The position numbers were made by a program, and so were the translations under genes. Below, in pieces: positions 19,097 to 27,617 of a stretch of DNA of 64,000 nucleotides. Position 1 is the stretch's first letter, and the number at the start of each line of letters is the position of its first letter. The notes beneath the pieces are model-generated. The model ran no database searches. It was not told where the DNA came from and saw only the letters and a program-made list of their open reading frames with translations. Source of the DNA: JAZDCJ01 sp036311985 (lineage in GTDB: Bacteria; Actinomycetota; Actinomycetes; Actinomycetales; Micrococcaceae); NCBI RefSeq assembly GCF_036311985.1, contig NZ_JAZDCJ010000006.1; one strand, given 5' to 3'.

Positions 19097-21790
19097 GTGA
19101 GCCCAGCAAGCAAAACCCCCGCCCCGACGAACCGCCTCCTGGTCATCGACGGCCATTCCATGGCCTTCCGCGCCTTCTACGCGCTGCCCGCGGAGAACTT
19201 CGCCACCGACACCGGCCAGCACACCAACGCGGTGTACGGCTTCGTGTCGATGCTCATCAAGATGATCGAGCAGCGCGAGCCGACGCACGTGGCGGTCGCG
19301 TTCGACCTGGACACGCCGACGTTCCGCTCCGAGGAATACACGGAGTACAAGGCCGGGCGCAACAAGACCCCGGAGGAGTTCCACGGCCAGATCGAGCTGA
19401 TCCAGAAGGTCATGGAGGCCATGAACATCCCCTCCATCACCCTCGACGGCTACGAGGCCGACGACATCATCGCCACGCTCTCGGCGACCGGCGAGGGCCA
19501 GGGCTGGGACGTGCTCGTGGTCTCCGGCGACCGGGACGCGTTCCAGCTCATCACCGGGAAGACCACGGTGCTCTACCCGAAGAAGGGCGTCTCGGACATC
19601 CCCCCGATGGACGCCGCGGCCGTGGAGGAGAAGTACTTCGTCGGCCCGGACCGGTACTCGGACCTCGCCGCGCTCGTCGGCGAGACGGCGGACAACCTCC
19701 CGGGCGTCCCCGGCGTCGGCCCCAAGACCGCGGCGAAGTGGATCAACCAGTACGGCGGGCTCGAAGGCATCCTCGAGAACATCGACGCCATCAAGGGCAA
19801 GGTCGGGGACAATCTGCGGGAGAACCTCGAGAACGTCAAGCGCAACCGCCGGCTCAACCACCTGCTGCGGGACCTGGAGCTGCCCGTGACGCTCGAGGCG
19901 CTCGAGCTCGAGCACCCCAACCGCGAGGCCGTCGAGGAGCTCTTCGACGCCCTCCAGTTCAACACGCTGCGCAAGCGCCTGTTCGACCTCTTCGGCGACG
20001 AGGCCCCCGAGGCGGGCGAGGAGGAGGACGTCCCCGCCGCCGAGCTCCTCGGCGACGCCGACGCGGTCCGCGCCTGGTTCGGGCAGCACGGCGCCCAGCT
20101 CCTCGGCGTCCACCTCGCGACGGCGGCAGCCGGAGGGGCCGCCGAGGCGGTCGGCATCGCGTTCGCCGCGGAGGGCGTCACCGCCTACGTGGACCTCGCG
20201 GGGCTGGACGAGGAGGCCGAGCGGGAGCTCGCGGTCGTCCTCGCCTCGCCCGACCACAAGAAGGCCGTGCACGACTTCAAGGCGGCCTTCAAGCTGCTGC
20301 TCGACCGCGGCCTGGAGCTGGGCGGCGTCGTGGACGACACCATGATCTCCGCCTACCTCATCCAGCCGGACCGGCGCAGCCACGAGCTGGGCGACATCGC
20401 GCAGTACCACCTGCGTCTCACGCTCGCGCCGGCCGCGGAGGAGTCCTCGGACCAGCTCGCCCTGGACCTGGACGACGCCGGGGCCTCGGCCCCCGCGGCC
20501 CGCGCGGCGTTCATCGTGCGCCGCCTGAGCACCTACCTGGCCGGGCAGGTCCTCGAGCGCGGGGCCAACCACCTGCTCGGGGAGCTGGAGCTGCCGCTGT
20601 CCGTGGTCCTGGCCCACATGGAGCGCACGGGCGTCGCGATCGACGGGGACCGGCTCGACGGCCTGCTCGAGGACTTCACGCGCACCATCGACACGGCAAC
20701 CCAGGAGGCCTACGCGGCGATCGGGCACGAGGTCAACCTGGGTTCGCCCAAGCAGCTGCAGGTCGTGCTCTTCGAGGAGCTGGGCCTGCCCAAGACCAAG
20801 AAGATCAAGACCGGCTACACGACGGACGCGGAATCGCTGCAGGACCTCCTGGCCAAGACGCAGCACCCGTTCCTGGCCTCCCTCATGGCCTATCGGGACG
20901 CGAGCAAGCTCCGCCAGACCGTGGAGGGCCTGCGCAAGGCCGTCTCCGCCGACGGCAGGATCCACACGACGTACGCGCAGACGGTCGCGGCCACGGGGCG
21001 CCTGTCCTCGCTGAACCCGAACCTGCAGAACATCCCCGTGCGCTCGGAGGAGGGACGCCGCATCCGCGAGGTCTTCGTGGTGGGCGGGGGATTCGAGACG
21101 CTCCTCACGGCGGACTACTCGCAGATCGAGATGCGCATCATGGCCCACCTCTCCGGCGACGAGGCGCTCATCCAGGCCTTCAAGGACGGCGAGGACCTGC
21201 ACCGATTCGTCGGCTCGGAGGTCTTCGGCGTGGCCCCCGAGGACGTGAGCTCCGAGATGCGCTCCAAGGTCAAGGCGATGTCGTACGGGCTCGCGTACGG
21301 CCTGAGCTCGTTCGGCCTCTCGAAGCAGCTGAACATCCCGGTGGACGAGGCCCGCAACCTCATGAAGCAGTACTTCACGCGCTTCGGCGCGGTCCGTGAC
21401 TACTTGCGTTCCGTCGTCGACCAGGCCCGGATCGACGGCTACACCGAGACGATCGAGGGGCGCCGGCGCTACCTGCCGGACCTCGCGAGCGACAACCGCC
21501 AGCTGCGGGACATCGCCGAGCGCGTCGCGCTGAACGCGCCGATCCAGGGCTCGGCCGCGGACATCATCAAGCGGGCCATGCTGGGCATCGACGCCGGACT
21601 CAAGGAGGAGGGCCTCGCGTCGCGGATGCTGCTCCAGATCCACGACGAACTCGTCTTCGAGGTCGCCCCGGGGGAGCTCGAGGCGCTCGAGGCGCTCGTG
21701 CGCTCGCGGATGGGACACGCGGCCGAGCTGTCCGTGCCCCTCGACGTCCATGTCGGCACCGGCACGAGCTGGCAGGCCGCAGGACACTGA
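19097..21790 (+). CDS. polA: DNA polymerase I
   Basis: PolA fills gaps and removes RNA primers during replication and repair. The 897-residue protein has the N-terminal 5'-3' exonuclease domain (about 1-310: LLVIDGHSMAFRAFYALP, SGDRDAFQL, GVPGVGPKTAAKW). A degenerate 3'-5' exonuclease domain follows; the DxE motif is not visible, as usual in actinobacteria. The polymerase domain has motif A (ADYSQIEMRIMAHLSGD), motif B (RSKVKAMSYGLAYG) and motif C (LLQIHDELVFEV). The GTG start 7 nt after TAGGCT gives VSPASKTPAPTNR. Lack of proofreading residues is known for the family, not a defect here. Confidence 0.97.
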   Translation: MSPASKTPAPTNRLLVIDGHSMAFRAFYALPAENFATDTGQHTNAVYGFVSMLIKMIEQREPTHVAVAFDLDTPTFRSEEYTEYKAGRNKTPEEFHGQIELIQKVMEAMNIPSITLDGYEADDIIATLSATGEGQGWDVLVVSGDRDAFQLITGKTTVLYPKKGVSDIPPMDAAAVEEKYFVGPDRYSDLAALVGETADNLPGVPGVGPKTAAKWINQYGGLEGILENIDAIKGKVGDNLRENLENVKRNRRLNHLLRDLELPVTLEALELEHPNREAVEELFDALQFNTLRKRLFDLFGDEAPEAGEEEDVPAAELLGDADAVRAWFGQHGAQLLGVHLATAAAGGAAEAVGIAFAAEGVTAYVDLAGLDEEAERELAVVLASPDHKKAVHDFKAAFKLLLDRGLELGGVVDDTMISAYLIQPDRRSHELGDIAQYHLRLTLAPAAEESSDQLALDLDDAGASAPAARAAFIVRRLSTYLAGQVLERGANHLLGELELPLSVVLAHMERTGVAIDGDRLDGLLEDFTRTIDTATQEAYAAIGHEVNLGSPKQLQVVLFEELGLPKTKKIKTGYTTDAESLQDLLAKTQHPFLASLMAYRDASKLRQTVEGLRKAVSADGRIHTTYAQTVAATGRLSSLNPNLQNIPVRSEEGRRIREVFVVGGGFETLLTADYSQIEMRIMAHLSGDEALIQAFKDGEDLHRFVGSEVFGVAPEDVSSEMRSKVKAMSYGLAYGLSSFGLSKQLNIPVDEARNLMKQYFTRFGAVRDYLRSVVDQARIDGYTETIEGRRRYLPDLASDNRQLRDIAERVALNAPIQGSAADIIKRAMLGIDAGLKEEGLASRMLLQIHDELVFEVAPGELEALEALVRSRMGHAAELSVPLDVHVGTGTSWQAAGH

Positions 21791-21822
21791 TCCGGACTGC
21801 GTGCGTGCGCCTCCTGCTCGGG

Positions 21823-21828
21823 TAGGCT
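21823..21828 (+). promoter_or_regulatory. -10 element TAGGCT for the Eis-like gene
   Basis: TAGGCT lies 8 nt before the ATG at 21837, again without a Shine-Dalgarno sequence. Confidence 0.5.
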
Positions 21829-21836
21829 CGTCGCTC

Positions 21837-23159
21837 ATGAGCCATCACCAGGGCGGCGTAGCCGCCGAGCAGGCCGCCTTCCCGTTCCGGATCGAGCGCT
21901 TCGCCTCCGCGCTCGTCGACGGCGCGCCGGATCCCCGCACGCGCGGCTGGTTCGAGGCCGTGCGCCTCGGCTTCCACGAACCGCGCCCCGAGGAGGACCA
22001 CCTGAAGGCCTTCGTCGAGGCGCACCGCGCCGACGGGCGCGAGATCACGGGCGTCTACGACGACGGGGAGCGGCCCGGGCCGTGGGACCCGGCCGTGCCG
22101 GTCGCGAGCTACGCGACCATGACGCACACGGTCAACGTCGGCGCGGGACGGCTGCTGGACGCGCACCAGATCACCGCCGTGACCGTTCGCCCGACCCACC
22201 GGCGGCGCGGCATCCTGCGCCGCATGATGACGGATGACCTCGCATCCGCCGCGCGGCGGGGCCTGCCGCTCGCCCTCCTGACGGCGTCGGAGGCCACGAT
22301 CTACGGCCGCTTCGGGTTCGGGGCCGCCACGACGCTCCGCCACGTCGAGGTCGACGTGACGGAACGATTCGGCATCACATCGCCCCCCGCGGGCCGTGTC
22401 GAGGTCCTGGACCCGTCGGTGATCGAGGAGACGGCGCGGGACGTCTTCGCCGGCTTCCATGCCCGGCACCGCGGATCGGTCGACCGCCAGCGCTCCTACA
22501 TCGAGCGCGTGACGGCCCGCTGGAGCGACGGCAAGCCGGAAGCGGACCGTTCCCTGCGCACGGCCGTGCACTACGACGCCGCGGGAACGGCCGACGGATA
22601 CGTGGCCTACGCCTTCTCGGGCTGGGAGGAGCCCTACACGGTCAAGATCGTGGACCTCGTCGCGATCGACGACGCGGCCCGCCGGGAGCTGTGGCGCTAC
22701 CTCGGCTCCCTGGACCTGGTCCAGCGGATCCAGTACCACGCGGCGCCCGAGGAGGACGTCCTGCCCTGGGCGCTCTCCGACTCCCGCGTCCACGCCGTCA
22801 AGGGCGCCGAGGACCACTTGTGGGTCCGGGTCCTCGATCCCGTCGCGGCCCTCGAGGCCCGGGGCTGGGAGGACGACGGCGCCGCCGCCGTGCGGATCAC
22901 CGACGCCTTGGGGCACGCGGCCGGAAGCTACCGGATCGAGGTCTCCGGCGGGAGGGCGCGCGTCGGGCGGCTCGGGGAGCACGACGACGTCGACGCCGTC
23001 CTGGGAGTCGATGCCCTTGGTTCGCTCTACCTGGGCGGAGTCCGGGCCGAGCTGCTCGCGGCCGCGGGGCGGGTGGAGGCGGCCTCGTCCGGGGCGCTGT
23101 CCAAGGTGGACGCCCTCTTCCGCACGGCGGCCCGCCCCTCTTGCATCACGGGGTTCTGA
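21837..23159 (+). CDS. Eis-like GNAT N-acetyltransferase
   Basis: A 440-residue protein with the Eis architecture. The N-terminal GNAT domain has an acetyl-CoA loop in TVRPTHRRRGILRRMM and LLTASEATIYGRFGFG. A second GNAT-like half and a C-terminal SCP2-like lobe (about 330-440, including SLYLGGVRAELLAAAGRV) follow. Proteins of this shape acetylate amines, including aminoglycosides in some mycobacteria; the substrate here is unknown and resistance should not be assumed. It appears to be transcribed alone between polA and rpsA. Confidence 0.87.
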   Translation: MSHHQGGVAAEQAAFPFRIERFASALVDGAPDPRTRGWFEAVRLGFHEPRPEEDHLKAFVEAHRADGREITGVYDDGERPGPWDPAVPVASYATMTHTVNVGAGRLLDAHQITAVTVRPTHRRRGILRRMMTDDLASAARRGLPLALLTASEATIYGRFGFGAATTLRHVEVDVTERFGITSPPAGRVEVLDPSVIEETARDVFAGFHARHRGSVDRQRSYIERVTARWSDGKPEADRSLRTAVHYDAAGTADGYVAYAFSGWEEPYTVKIVDLVAIDDAARRELWRYLGSLDLVQRIQYHAAPEEDVLPWALSDSRVHAVKGAEDHLWVRVLDPVAALEARGWEDDGAAAVRITDALGHAAGSYRIEVSGGRARVGRLGEHDDVDAVLGVDALGSLYLGGVRAELLAAAGRVEAASSGALSKVDALFRTAARPSCITGF

Positions 23160-23208
23160 CGGCGGATCCACGCCCTCTGCCGGCCCGCGGGGGCGACACG
23201 CGCGGCTT

Positions 23209-23237
23209 TTGACCGGGTAGAAGGCCGGCACTAGACT
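23209..23237 (+). promoter_or_regulatory. strong sigma70 promoter of rpsA
   Basis: TTGACC (23209-23214) and TAGACT (23232-23237) are separated by 17 nt. This is the closest match to a full housekeeping promoter in the window. Transcription should start near 23244, giving a leader of about 118 nt before the rpsA ATG. Confidence 0.8.
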
Positions 23238-23361
23238 GGAGGGGCGTGTCCTGCGCGCCGTCGTGCGCCGGATCCGTGACCAGCTAGACCCATTTCGGAA
23301 ACTGCCGGGACTTCCGGCTGACCGACTGACCCAAGACTATCCACATCGGAGCCCCTACTAC

Positions 23362-24828
23362 ATGACCATCACCTCCAACGAGAAGACCGGTACCCCGCAG
23401 GTCGCCATCAACGACATCGGTACCTCTGAAGACTTCCTCGCTGCCGTCGACGCCACCATCAAGTACTTCAACGATGGCGATCTCGTCGAGGGCACCGTCG
23501 TCAAGGTCGACCGCGACGAAGTCCTGCTCGACATCGGTTACAAGACCGAGGGTGTCATTCCTTCCCGCGAGCTTTCCATCAAGCACGACGTCGACCCCGG
23601 TGACGTCGTCGCCGTCGGCGACAACGTCGAGGCCCTCGTCCTCACCAAGGAGGACAAGGAAGGCCGCCTGATCCTGTCCAAGAAGCGCGCGCAGTACGAG
23701 CGCGCCTGGGGCGACATCGAGAAGATCAAGGAAGAGGATGGCGTGGTCACCGGCACCGTCATCGAGGTGGTCAAGGGCGGCCTGATCCTGGACATCGGCC
23801 TCCGCGGCTTCCTCCCGGCCTCGCTCGTCGAGATGCGCCGCGTCCGCGACCTGGCCCCGTACATCGGCCAGCAGATCGAGGCGAAGATCATCGAGCTGGA
23901 CAAGAACCGCAACAACGTGGTCCTGTCCCGCCGTGCGTGGCTCGAGCAGACCCAGTCCGAGGTCCGCTCCACGTTCCTCAACAAGCTCGAGAAGGGCCAG
24001 GTCCGCCCGGGCGTCGTCTCCTCGATCGTCAACTTCGGTGCGTTCGTGGACCTTGGCGGCGTCGACGGCCTCGTGCACGTCTCCGAGCTGTCCTGGAAGC
24101 ACATCGACCACCCGTCCGAGGTCGTCGAGGTGGGCCAGGAAGTCACCGTCGAGGTCCTCGAGGTGGATCTGGACCGCGAGCGTGTCTCCCTCTCGCTCAA
24201 GGCGACGCAGGAAGACCCGTGGCAGACGTTCGCCCGCACCCACGCCCTGGGCCAGGTCGTGCCGGGCAAGGTCACCAAGCTCGTTCCGTTCGGCGCGTTC
24301 GTGCGCGTCGAGGACGGCATCGAGGGCCTCGTGCACATCTCCGAGCTGGCCGTGCGCCACGTCGAGCTGGCCGAGCAGGTCGTCTCCGTGGGCGACGAGC
24401 TCTTCGTCAAGGTCATCGACATCGACCTGGAGCGCCGCCGCATCAGCCTGTCGCTGAAGCAGGCCAACGACGGCGTCGACCCGGAGGGCACCGAGTTCGA
24501 CCCGGCGCTCTACGGCATGGCCGCCGAGTACGACGAGGCCGGGAACTACAAGTACCCGGAGGGCTTCGACCCGGAGACCAACGAGTGGCTCGAGGGCTTC
24601 GAGACGCAGCGCGCCGCCTGGGAGCAGCAGTACGCCGACGCCCAGGCCCGCTGGGAGGCCCACAAGAAGCAGGTCGCCCAGCACCTCGCGGACGACGCCA
24701 CCGCCGGCGACACGAGCTCCGACTCGGCCGCCACGAGCTACTCCTCGGAGGCCCCGGCCTCCGACGCGGGCACCCTGGCTTCCGACGAGGCCCTGGCCGC
24801 CCTGCGTGAGAAGCTGACCGGCAACTAG
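23362..24828 (+). CDS. rpsA: 30S ribosomal protein S1
   Basis: S1 binds mRNA on the 30S subunit. The 488-residue protein has four S1 RNA-binding repeats (about 35-105, 120-190, 205-280, 290-370), visible in GTVVKVDRDEVLLDIGYKTEG, GLILDIGLRGFLPASL, FVDLGGVDGLVHVSELSW and VRVEDGIEGLVHISELA. An acidic, serine-rich tail (TAGDTSSDSAATSYSSEAP) follows; four rather than six repeats is normal for actinobacteria. The chosen ATG at 23362 gives MTITSNEKTG, with GGAG at about 23348 upstream. Codon use is strongly biased to C-ending codons with few rare codons, fitting high expression. Confidence 0.98.
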   Translation: MTITSNEKTGTPQVAINDIGTSEDFLAAVDATIKYFNDGDLVEGTVVKVDRDEVLLDIGYKTEGVIPSRELSIKHDVDPGDVVAVGDNVEALVLTKEDKEGRLILSKKRAQYERAWGDIEKIKEEDGVVTGTVIEVVKGGLILDIGLRGFLPASLVEMRRVRDLAPYIGQQIEAKIIELDKNRNNVVLSRRAWLEQTQSEVRSTFLNKLEKGQVRPGVVSSIVNFGAFVDLGGVDGLVHVSELSWKHIDHPSEVVEVGQEVTVEVLEVDLDRERVSLSLKATQEDPWQTFARTHALGQVVPGKVTKLVPFGAFVRVEDGIEGLVHISELAVRHVELAEQVVSVGDELFVKVIDIDLERRRISLSLKQANDGVDPEGTEFDPALYGMAAEYDEAGNYKYPEGFDPETNEWLEGFETQRAAWEQQYADAQARWEAHKKQVAQHLADDATAGDTSSDSAATSYSSEAPASDAGTLASDEALAALREKLTGN

Positions 24829-24855
24829 CCGCTGTCCGCTTCATAGCGACACCCA

Positions 24856-24889
24856 CCGGAGGCGGGTCCCGCAAGGGATCCGCCTCCGG
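24856..24889 (+). terminator. rpsA terminator
   Basis: A 15-bp stem (one G-U pair) of CCGGAGGCGGGTCCC with GGGATCCGCCTCCGG around a GCAA loop, followed by CGTTT. It ends 27 nt after the rpsA stop codon. Confidence 0.85.
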
Positions 24890-24949
24890 CGTTTAATCTC
24901 AGGCGGCCTTCGGGCCCCTGCCCCATGGGACCCCGATCAGGAGGACGGC

Positions 24950-25312
24950 ATGCTGCCGGACGGATGGATGGCCGTGACGCGGCCCGGCGACCGGGAAACG
25001 GTCGGATACCTGGAGCCGCTCGATCCGGGTTACGAGCGCGTGCAGGCCCGGAGCCTGCTGGGGCATGCCGTCGGCGTCCCGGCAGACCTCGCCACGGCCG
25101 AGGAACTGCTCGTGGAGCGCGGCATCGTCGAGGTCGGCGCGACGTGGCTGCTCCTCGACGAGGACGGTGACGTCGCCGGACACGTCGCCGTGCTCGAGGT
25201 CTCGACGGACGGGATCGCGGTGGCCGATGCGCTCGCCACCAAGGCCCTGGCACCGACGCCGCGGACCCTCCTGGCCTGGCCGGACACGGACCGTCGGCTG
25301 CGTCCATCCTGA
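24950..25312 (+). CDS. small conserved hypothetical protein
   Basis: A 120-residue soluble protein with no recognised motif. It starts MLPDGWMAVTRPGDRETVGYL and contains ATAEELLVERGIVEVG, WLLLDEDGDVAGHVAVLEVS and a short tail LAWPDTDRRLRPS. AGGAGG at 24939-24944 sits 5 nt before the ATG, one of the best ribosome sites in the window, and codon use looks genuine. Small proteins with a GW(x)nG opening and an EVS-x-DGI segment occur near rpsA/coaE in Arthrobacter-like genomes; I cannot assign a function. Confidence 0.75.
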   Translation: MLPDGWMAVTRPGDRETVGYLEPLDPGYERVQARSLLGHAVGVPADLATAEELLVERGIVEVGATWLLLDEDGDVAGHVAVLEVSTDGIAVADALATKALAPTPRTLLAWPDTDRRLRPS

Positions 25313-25355
25313 GCCGAGGACGGGCCGGCCTGTGGGAGTCTCCCGGCGACCTCCA

Positions 25356-25757
25356 GGCCGCCCGCGGAACCAGGCCCAGGGCCAGCGCGGCCTCCACTTC
25401 CCCCCTCCGCGCGCCGAGCTCGGCATTCATCCTCCGCCCGGCTAGGTTGGCCGCCGTCATGCTCCCGCCGATCAGCTGGCCGACGACGGCAACGCGCGCG
25501 AGCGGCTCCCACGGCAGCACGCCCGCGGCGAGCATCAGGAGCAGGAACGCGGCGGCCAGCGGCGTGGACGTCCCGAGCCGGGAGATCAGCAGGGCGACCA
25601 CGGCGAGCTGGAGGACCGCCCGGAGGCACGCCGAGACGACGTCGCGCGCCCTCAGAGCGAGGACGCCGCGGGAGACCGCGGCCGCCACGGCCACGAGGAC
25701 CGCGAGGACGATCCAGAGCGCGGGTCCCGTCCCGAGCAGCGTCGAGCCGCTGTTCAC
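25356..25757 (-). pseudogene. FetB/UPF0014-type ABC permease remnant
   Basis: The frame opens at GTG 25757, overlapping the stop of the upstream methyltransferase (GTGA), and encodes the first part of an UPF0014 (FetB, iron export) permease: LWIVLAVLVAVAAAVSRG, then RDVVSACLRAVLQLAVVALL. At FLLLMLAA it jumps to GVLPWEPLARVAVVGQLIGG and SMTAANLAGRRMNAEL, which in intact members lies about 45 residues further on. After ALALGLVPRAA the homology stops; the expected last 100 residues with three membrane spans (ALDQTRTVGLVTLPGAF region) are absent. The frame stays open to 24825 only as arginine/proline-rich noise opposite another gene. No partner ATPase is present. Confidence 0.7.
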
Positions 25758-26908
25758 GGGCGGTCCGGACGCGTCGAGACCGTGATCGTGAACTTCGGGT
25801 TGCGGTCGACCTGGCGCGTCGGTCCCACGAGCCGCTCGAGCTGCGGCCGGTAGCGCAGATGCGAGTTCCAGACGCACCACAGTTCGCCGCCCGGGGCGAG
25901 GACCCGTCCCGCGTCCGCGATGAGCTTGAGGGCGATCCCGGCGTGCACGGCATTGCCGACGTGGAACGGCGGATTCAGGACCACGAGCTCCTGCGAGGCG
26001 TCGGGGAGGGAGGACAAGGCGTCGTCGCGGACCACGTCGATCCGGTCCGCGACCCCGTTGGCCTCGGCCGTCGCTGCCGTCGACGACACGGCGGAGGCCG
26101 ACTGGTCCGACGCCCTGACCCGCAGCCCGGGCCGCGACAACGCCAGGAAGGCCGCGATCGTGCCGTTGCCGCACCCGAGGTCGACCGCCGTCGCGGCAGG
26201 ACGCGCCTCCGCCAGCCGCGGGAGGAGGAACCGGGTCCCGGGGTCGAGCCGCGGGCCCCCGAACGTCCCGCCCCGGGCGAGGATCCGCAGGGGAGCCGAC
26301 AGTCCGGCGTCGTACTGCGCCTCGAGGGGAAAGCGCGACGCAGGGCACTCCGCGGCGGAGCACGGGGACGTGGCGGTCAGCACTCGCGCCTTCTGCCGGG
26401 CCAGGCCCGCCGAGACCGAACCGAAGTGGCGGCCGAGGACGTCGTTCATCGCCAGGTTCATGTGCTTCACGCGCCCGCCCGCGAGGAGCACCAGGTCCTG
26501 ATCGCCGTGCTCCGCGGCGAGCCCCGCGACCTCGTCGAGGGCGTCGAGCGAGCGGGGTAGTTGCAGCAGGACCAGCCGGGCGCCCGCGAACAGCTCCGGT
26601 CCTAGGCCGAGGACGGCGAAGTCCGCGGCGGGCGCCCCGGCACGGCCCGCATTTTCCTCGAGGGCGCGTTCCCCCGAGAGGCCGTCCTGGTGCACGCGCA
26701 CCCCGGCCGCGCCGAGCGCCGCGGCTCCGAGGGTGAGCGCCCCGTAGTGGTCGTTGACGACGACGAGCCCTCCGGGTCCCGGCAGTCCCCGCTCCGCCGC
26801 GGCGCCGAGGAGGAGCCGGTCGGCGGCGTCGTGGGCCTGCAGCTCGGGCGCCTCGATGTCCGGCCAGCGGCGCAGGAACGAGGGGTCGAACGGGGCTGCG
26901 CCGCTCAC
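25754..26908 (-). CDS. class I methyltransferase, RlmG/RsmC-like
   Basis: A 384-residue protein with two tandem Rossmann-like halves, like rRNA guanine-N2 methyltransferases RlmG and RsmC. The C-terminal half has the SAM-binding AVDLGCGNGTIAAFLAL and the catalytic LVVLNPPFHVGNAV; NPPFH is typical for N2-guanine methylation. The N-terminal half (about 1-190) lacks a good SAM motif and would bind substrate. Exact rRNA target cannot be told apart from sequence. It starts at GTG 26908 overlapping the yigZ stop and in turn overlaps the fetB remnant, so yigZ-methyltransferase-fetB formed an operon. Confidence 0.88.
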   Translation of the reverse strand: MSGAAPFDPSFLRRWPDIEAPELQAHDAADRLLLGAAAERGLPGPGGLVVVNDHYGALTLGAAALGAAGVRVHQDGLSGERALEENAGRAGAPAADFAVLGLGPELFAGARLVLLQLPRSLDALDEVAGLAAEHGDQDLVLLAGGRVKHMNLAMNDVLGRHFGSVSAGLARQKARVLTATSPCSAAECPASRFPLEAQYDAGLSAPLRILARGGTFGGPRLDPGTRFLLPRLAEARPAATAVDLGCGNGTIAAFLALSRPGLRVRASDQSASAVSSTAATAEANGVADRIDVVRDDALSSLPDASQELVVLNPPFHVGNAVHAGIALKLIADAGRVLAPGGELWCVWNSHLRYRPQLERLVGPTRQVDRNPKFTITVSTRPDRP

Positions 26909-27582
26909 GCGAGGTCCACCCAGGCGGTCCCGAGCCCATCGGCCCGGGTCGTACCGGCCGTGAGGGCGGCGAGCCGCGCGTCGAAGTCCCCACCGGCCCC
27001 CGCGGCATCCGGCAGGGCCACCCGCAGCCTCGCCGCCGCCGGAGCGTAGTCGGTGCCGAGGACCTGGACGCCGGCGGCGCGCAGCTCGTTCTCGAGCCGT
27101 CCCGCGGCGGCGTGGGGCGCGTCGATGCCGAAGAGCCGCATCCGCCGCCGGCGCAGCAGCGGGGCGGTGTCCAACGCGGAGGACACGGCCGCAGAATACG
27201 CGCGCACGAGGCCGCCGGCCCCGAGCAGGACCCCGCCGAAATAGCGCACGACGACAGCCGTCACATCGCTCAGCGCGGCCTCGTCCTCCGCCGTCTCCCG
27301 CTTGAGCAGGGCCTCGAGCATCGGGGCGCCCGCCGTGCCGGAGGGCTCGCCGTCGTCGTTGCTGCGCTGCACGCGGCGGTCCGGGCCCAGGACGAACGCG
27401 CTGCAGTGGTGGCGCGCGTCGTGGTGGGCGCGGCGCAGCTCGGCGACGAACGCCCGGGCCTGCTCCTCGTCCTCCGTGCGGCGCAGGTACGCCAGGAAGC
27501 GGGACCGCTTGACCTCCAGCTCGTGAAGGTGCTCGCCGTCCACGGTGGTGTACTCCGTCGCCCTGCCCTCGCCGTCCGTCAC
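26905..27582 (-). CDS. YigZ/IMPACT family protein
   Basis: A 225-residue protein of the UPF0029/IMPACT family. The N-terminal domain has KRSRFLAYLRR, RRAHHDARHHCSAFVLG and the family hallmark NDDGEPSGTAGAPMLEAL; then VVVRYFGGVLLGAGGLVRAYS and a C-terminal ferredoxin-like domain. The family is widespread and is linked to translation control in eukaryotes; its bacterial role is unclear. The GTG start at 27582 follows a reverse-strand TAGACT by 6 nt. It is transcribed divergently from coaE, with only 35 bp between the two start codons. Confidence 0.9.
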   Translation of the reverse strand: MTDGEGRATEYTTVDGEHLHELEVKRSRFLAYLRRTEDEEQARAFVAELRRAHHDARHHCSAFVLGPDRRVQRSNDDGEPSGTAGAPMLEALLKRETAEDEAALSDVTAVVVRYFGGVLLGAGGLVRAYSAAVSSALDTAPLLRRRRMRLFGIDAPHAAAGRLENELRAAGVQVLGTDYAPAAARLRVALPDAAGAGGDFDARLAALTAGTTRADGLGTAWVDLA

Positions 27583-27588
27583 CGGACC

Positions 27589-27611
27589 AGTCTAGTGCGG
27601 GCCCGTAGACT
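27589..27611. promoter_or_regulatory. divergent leaderless promoters of yigZ and coaE
   Basis: Two identical TAGACT hexamers face away from each other: reverse strand at 27589-27594 (6 nt from the yigZ GTG) and plus strand at 27606-27611 (6 nt from the coaE GTG). The 11-bp space between them cannot hold two separate -35 regions, so the -35 of each promoter must overlap the other promoter or its gene. Confidence 0.6.
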
Positions 27612-27617
27612 GGCTCC

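Noticed and set aside
25447..25785. Plus-strand 112-codon frame in the fetB remnant region
   Set aside because: It is the complement of the permease remnant; composition is Arg/Thr/Ala noise, without a ribosome site.
26690..27049. Plus-strand frames within the methyltransferase and YigZ genes
   Set aside because: They are antisense to two well-supported genes and show no motifs.
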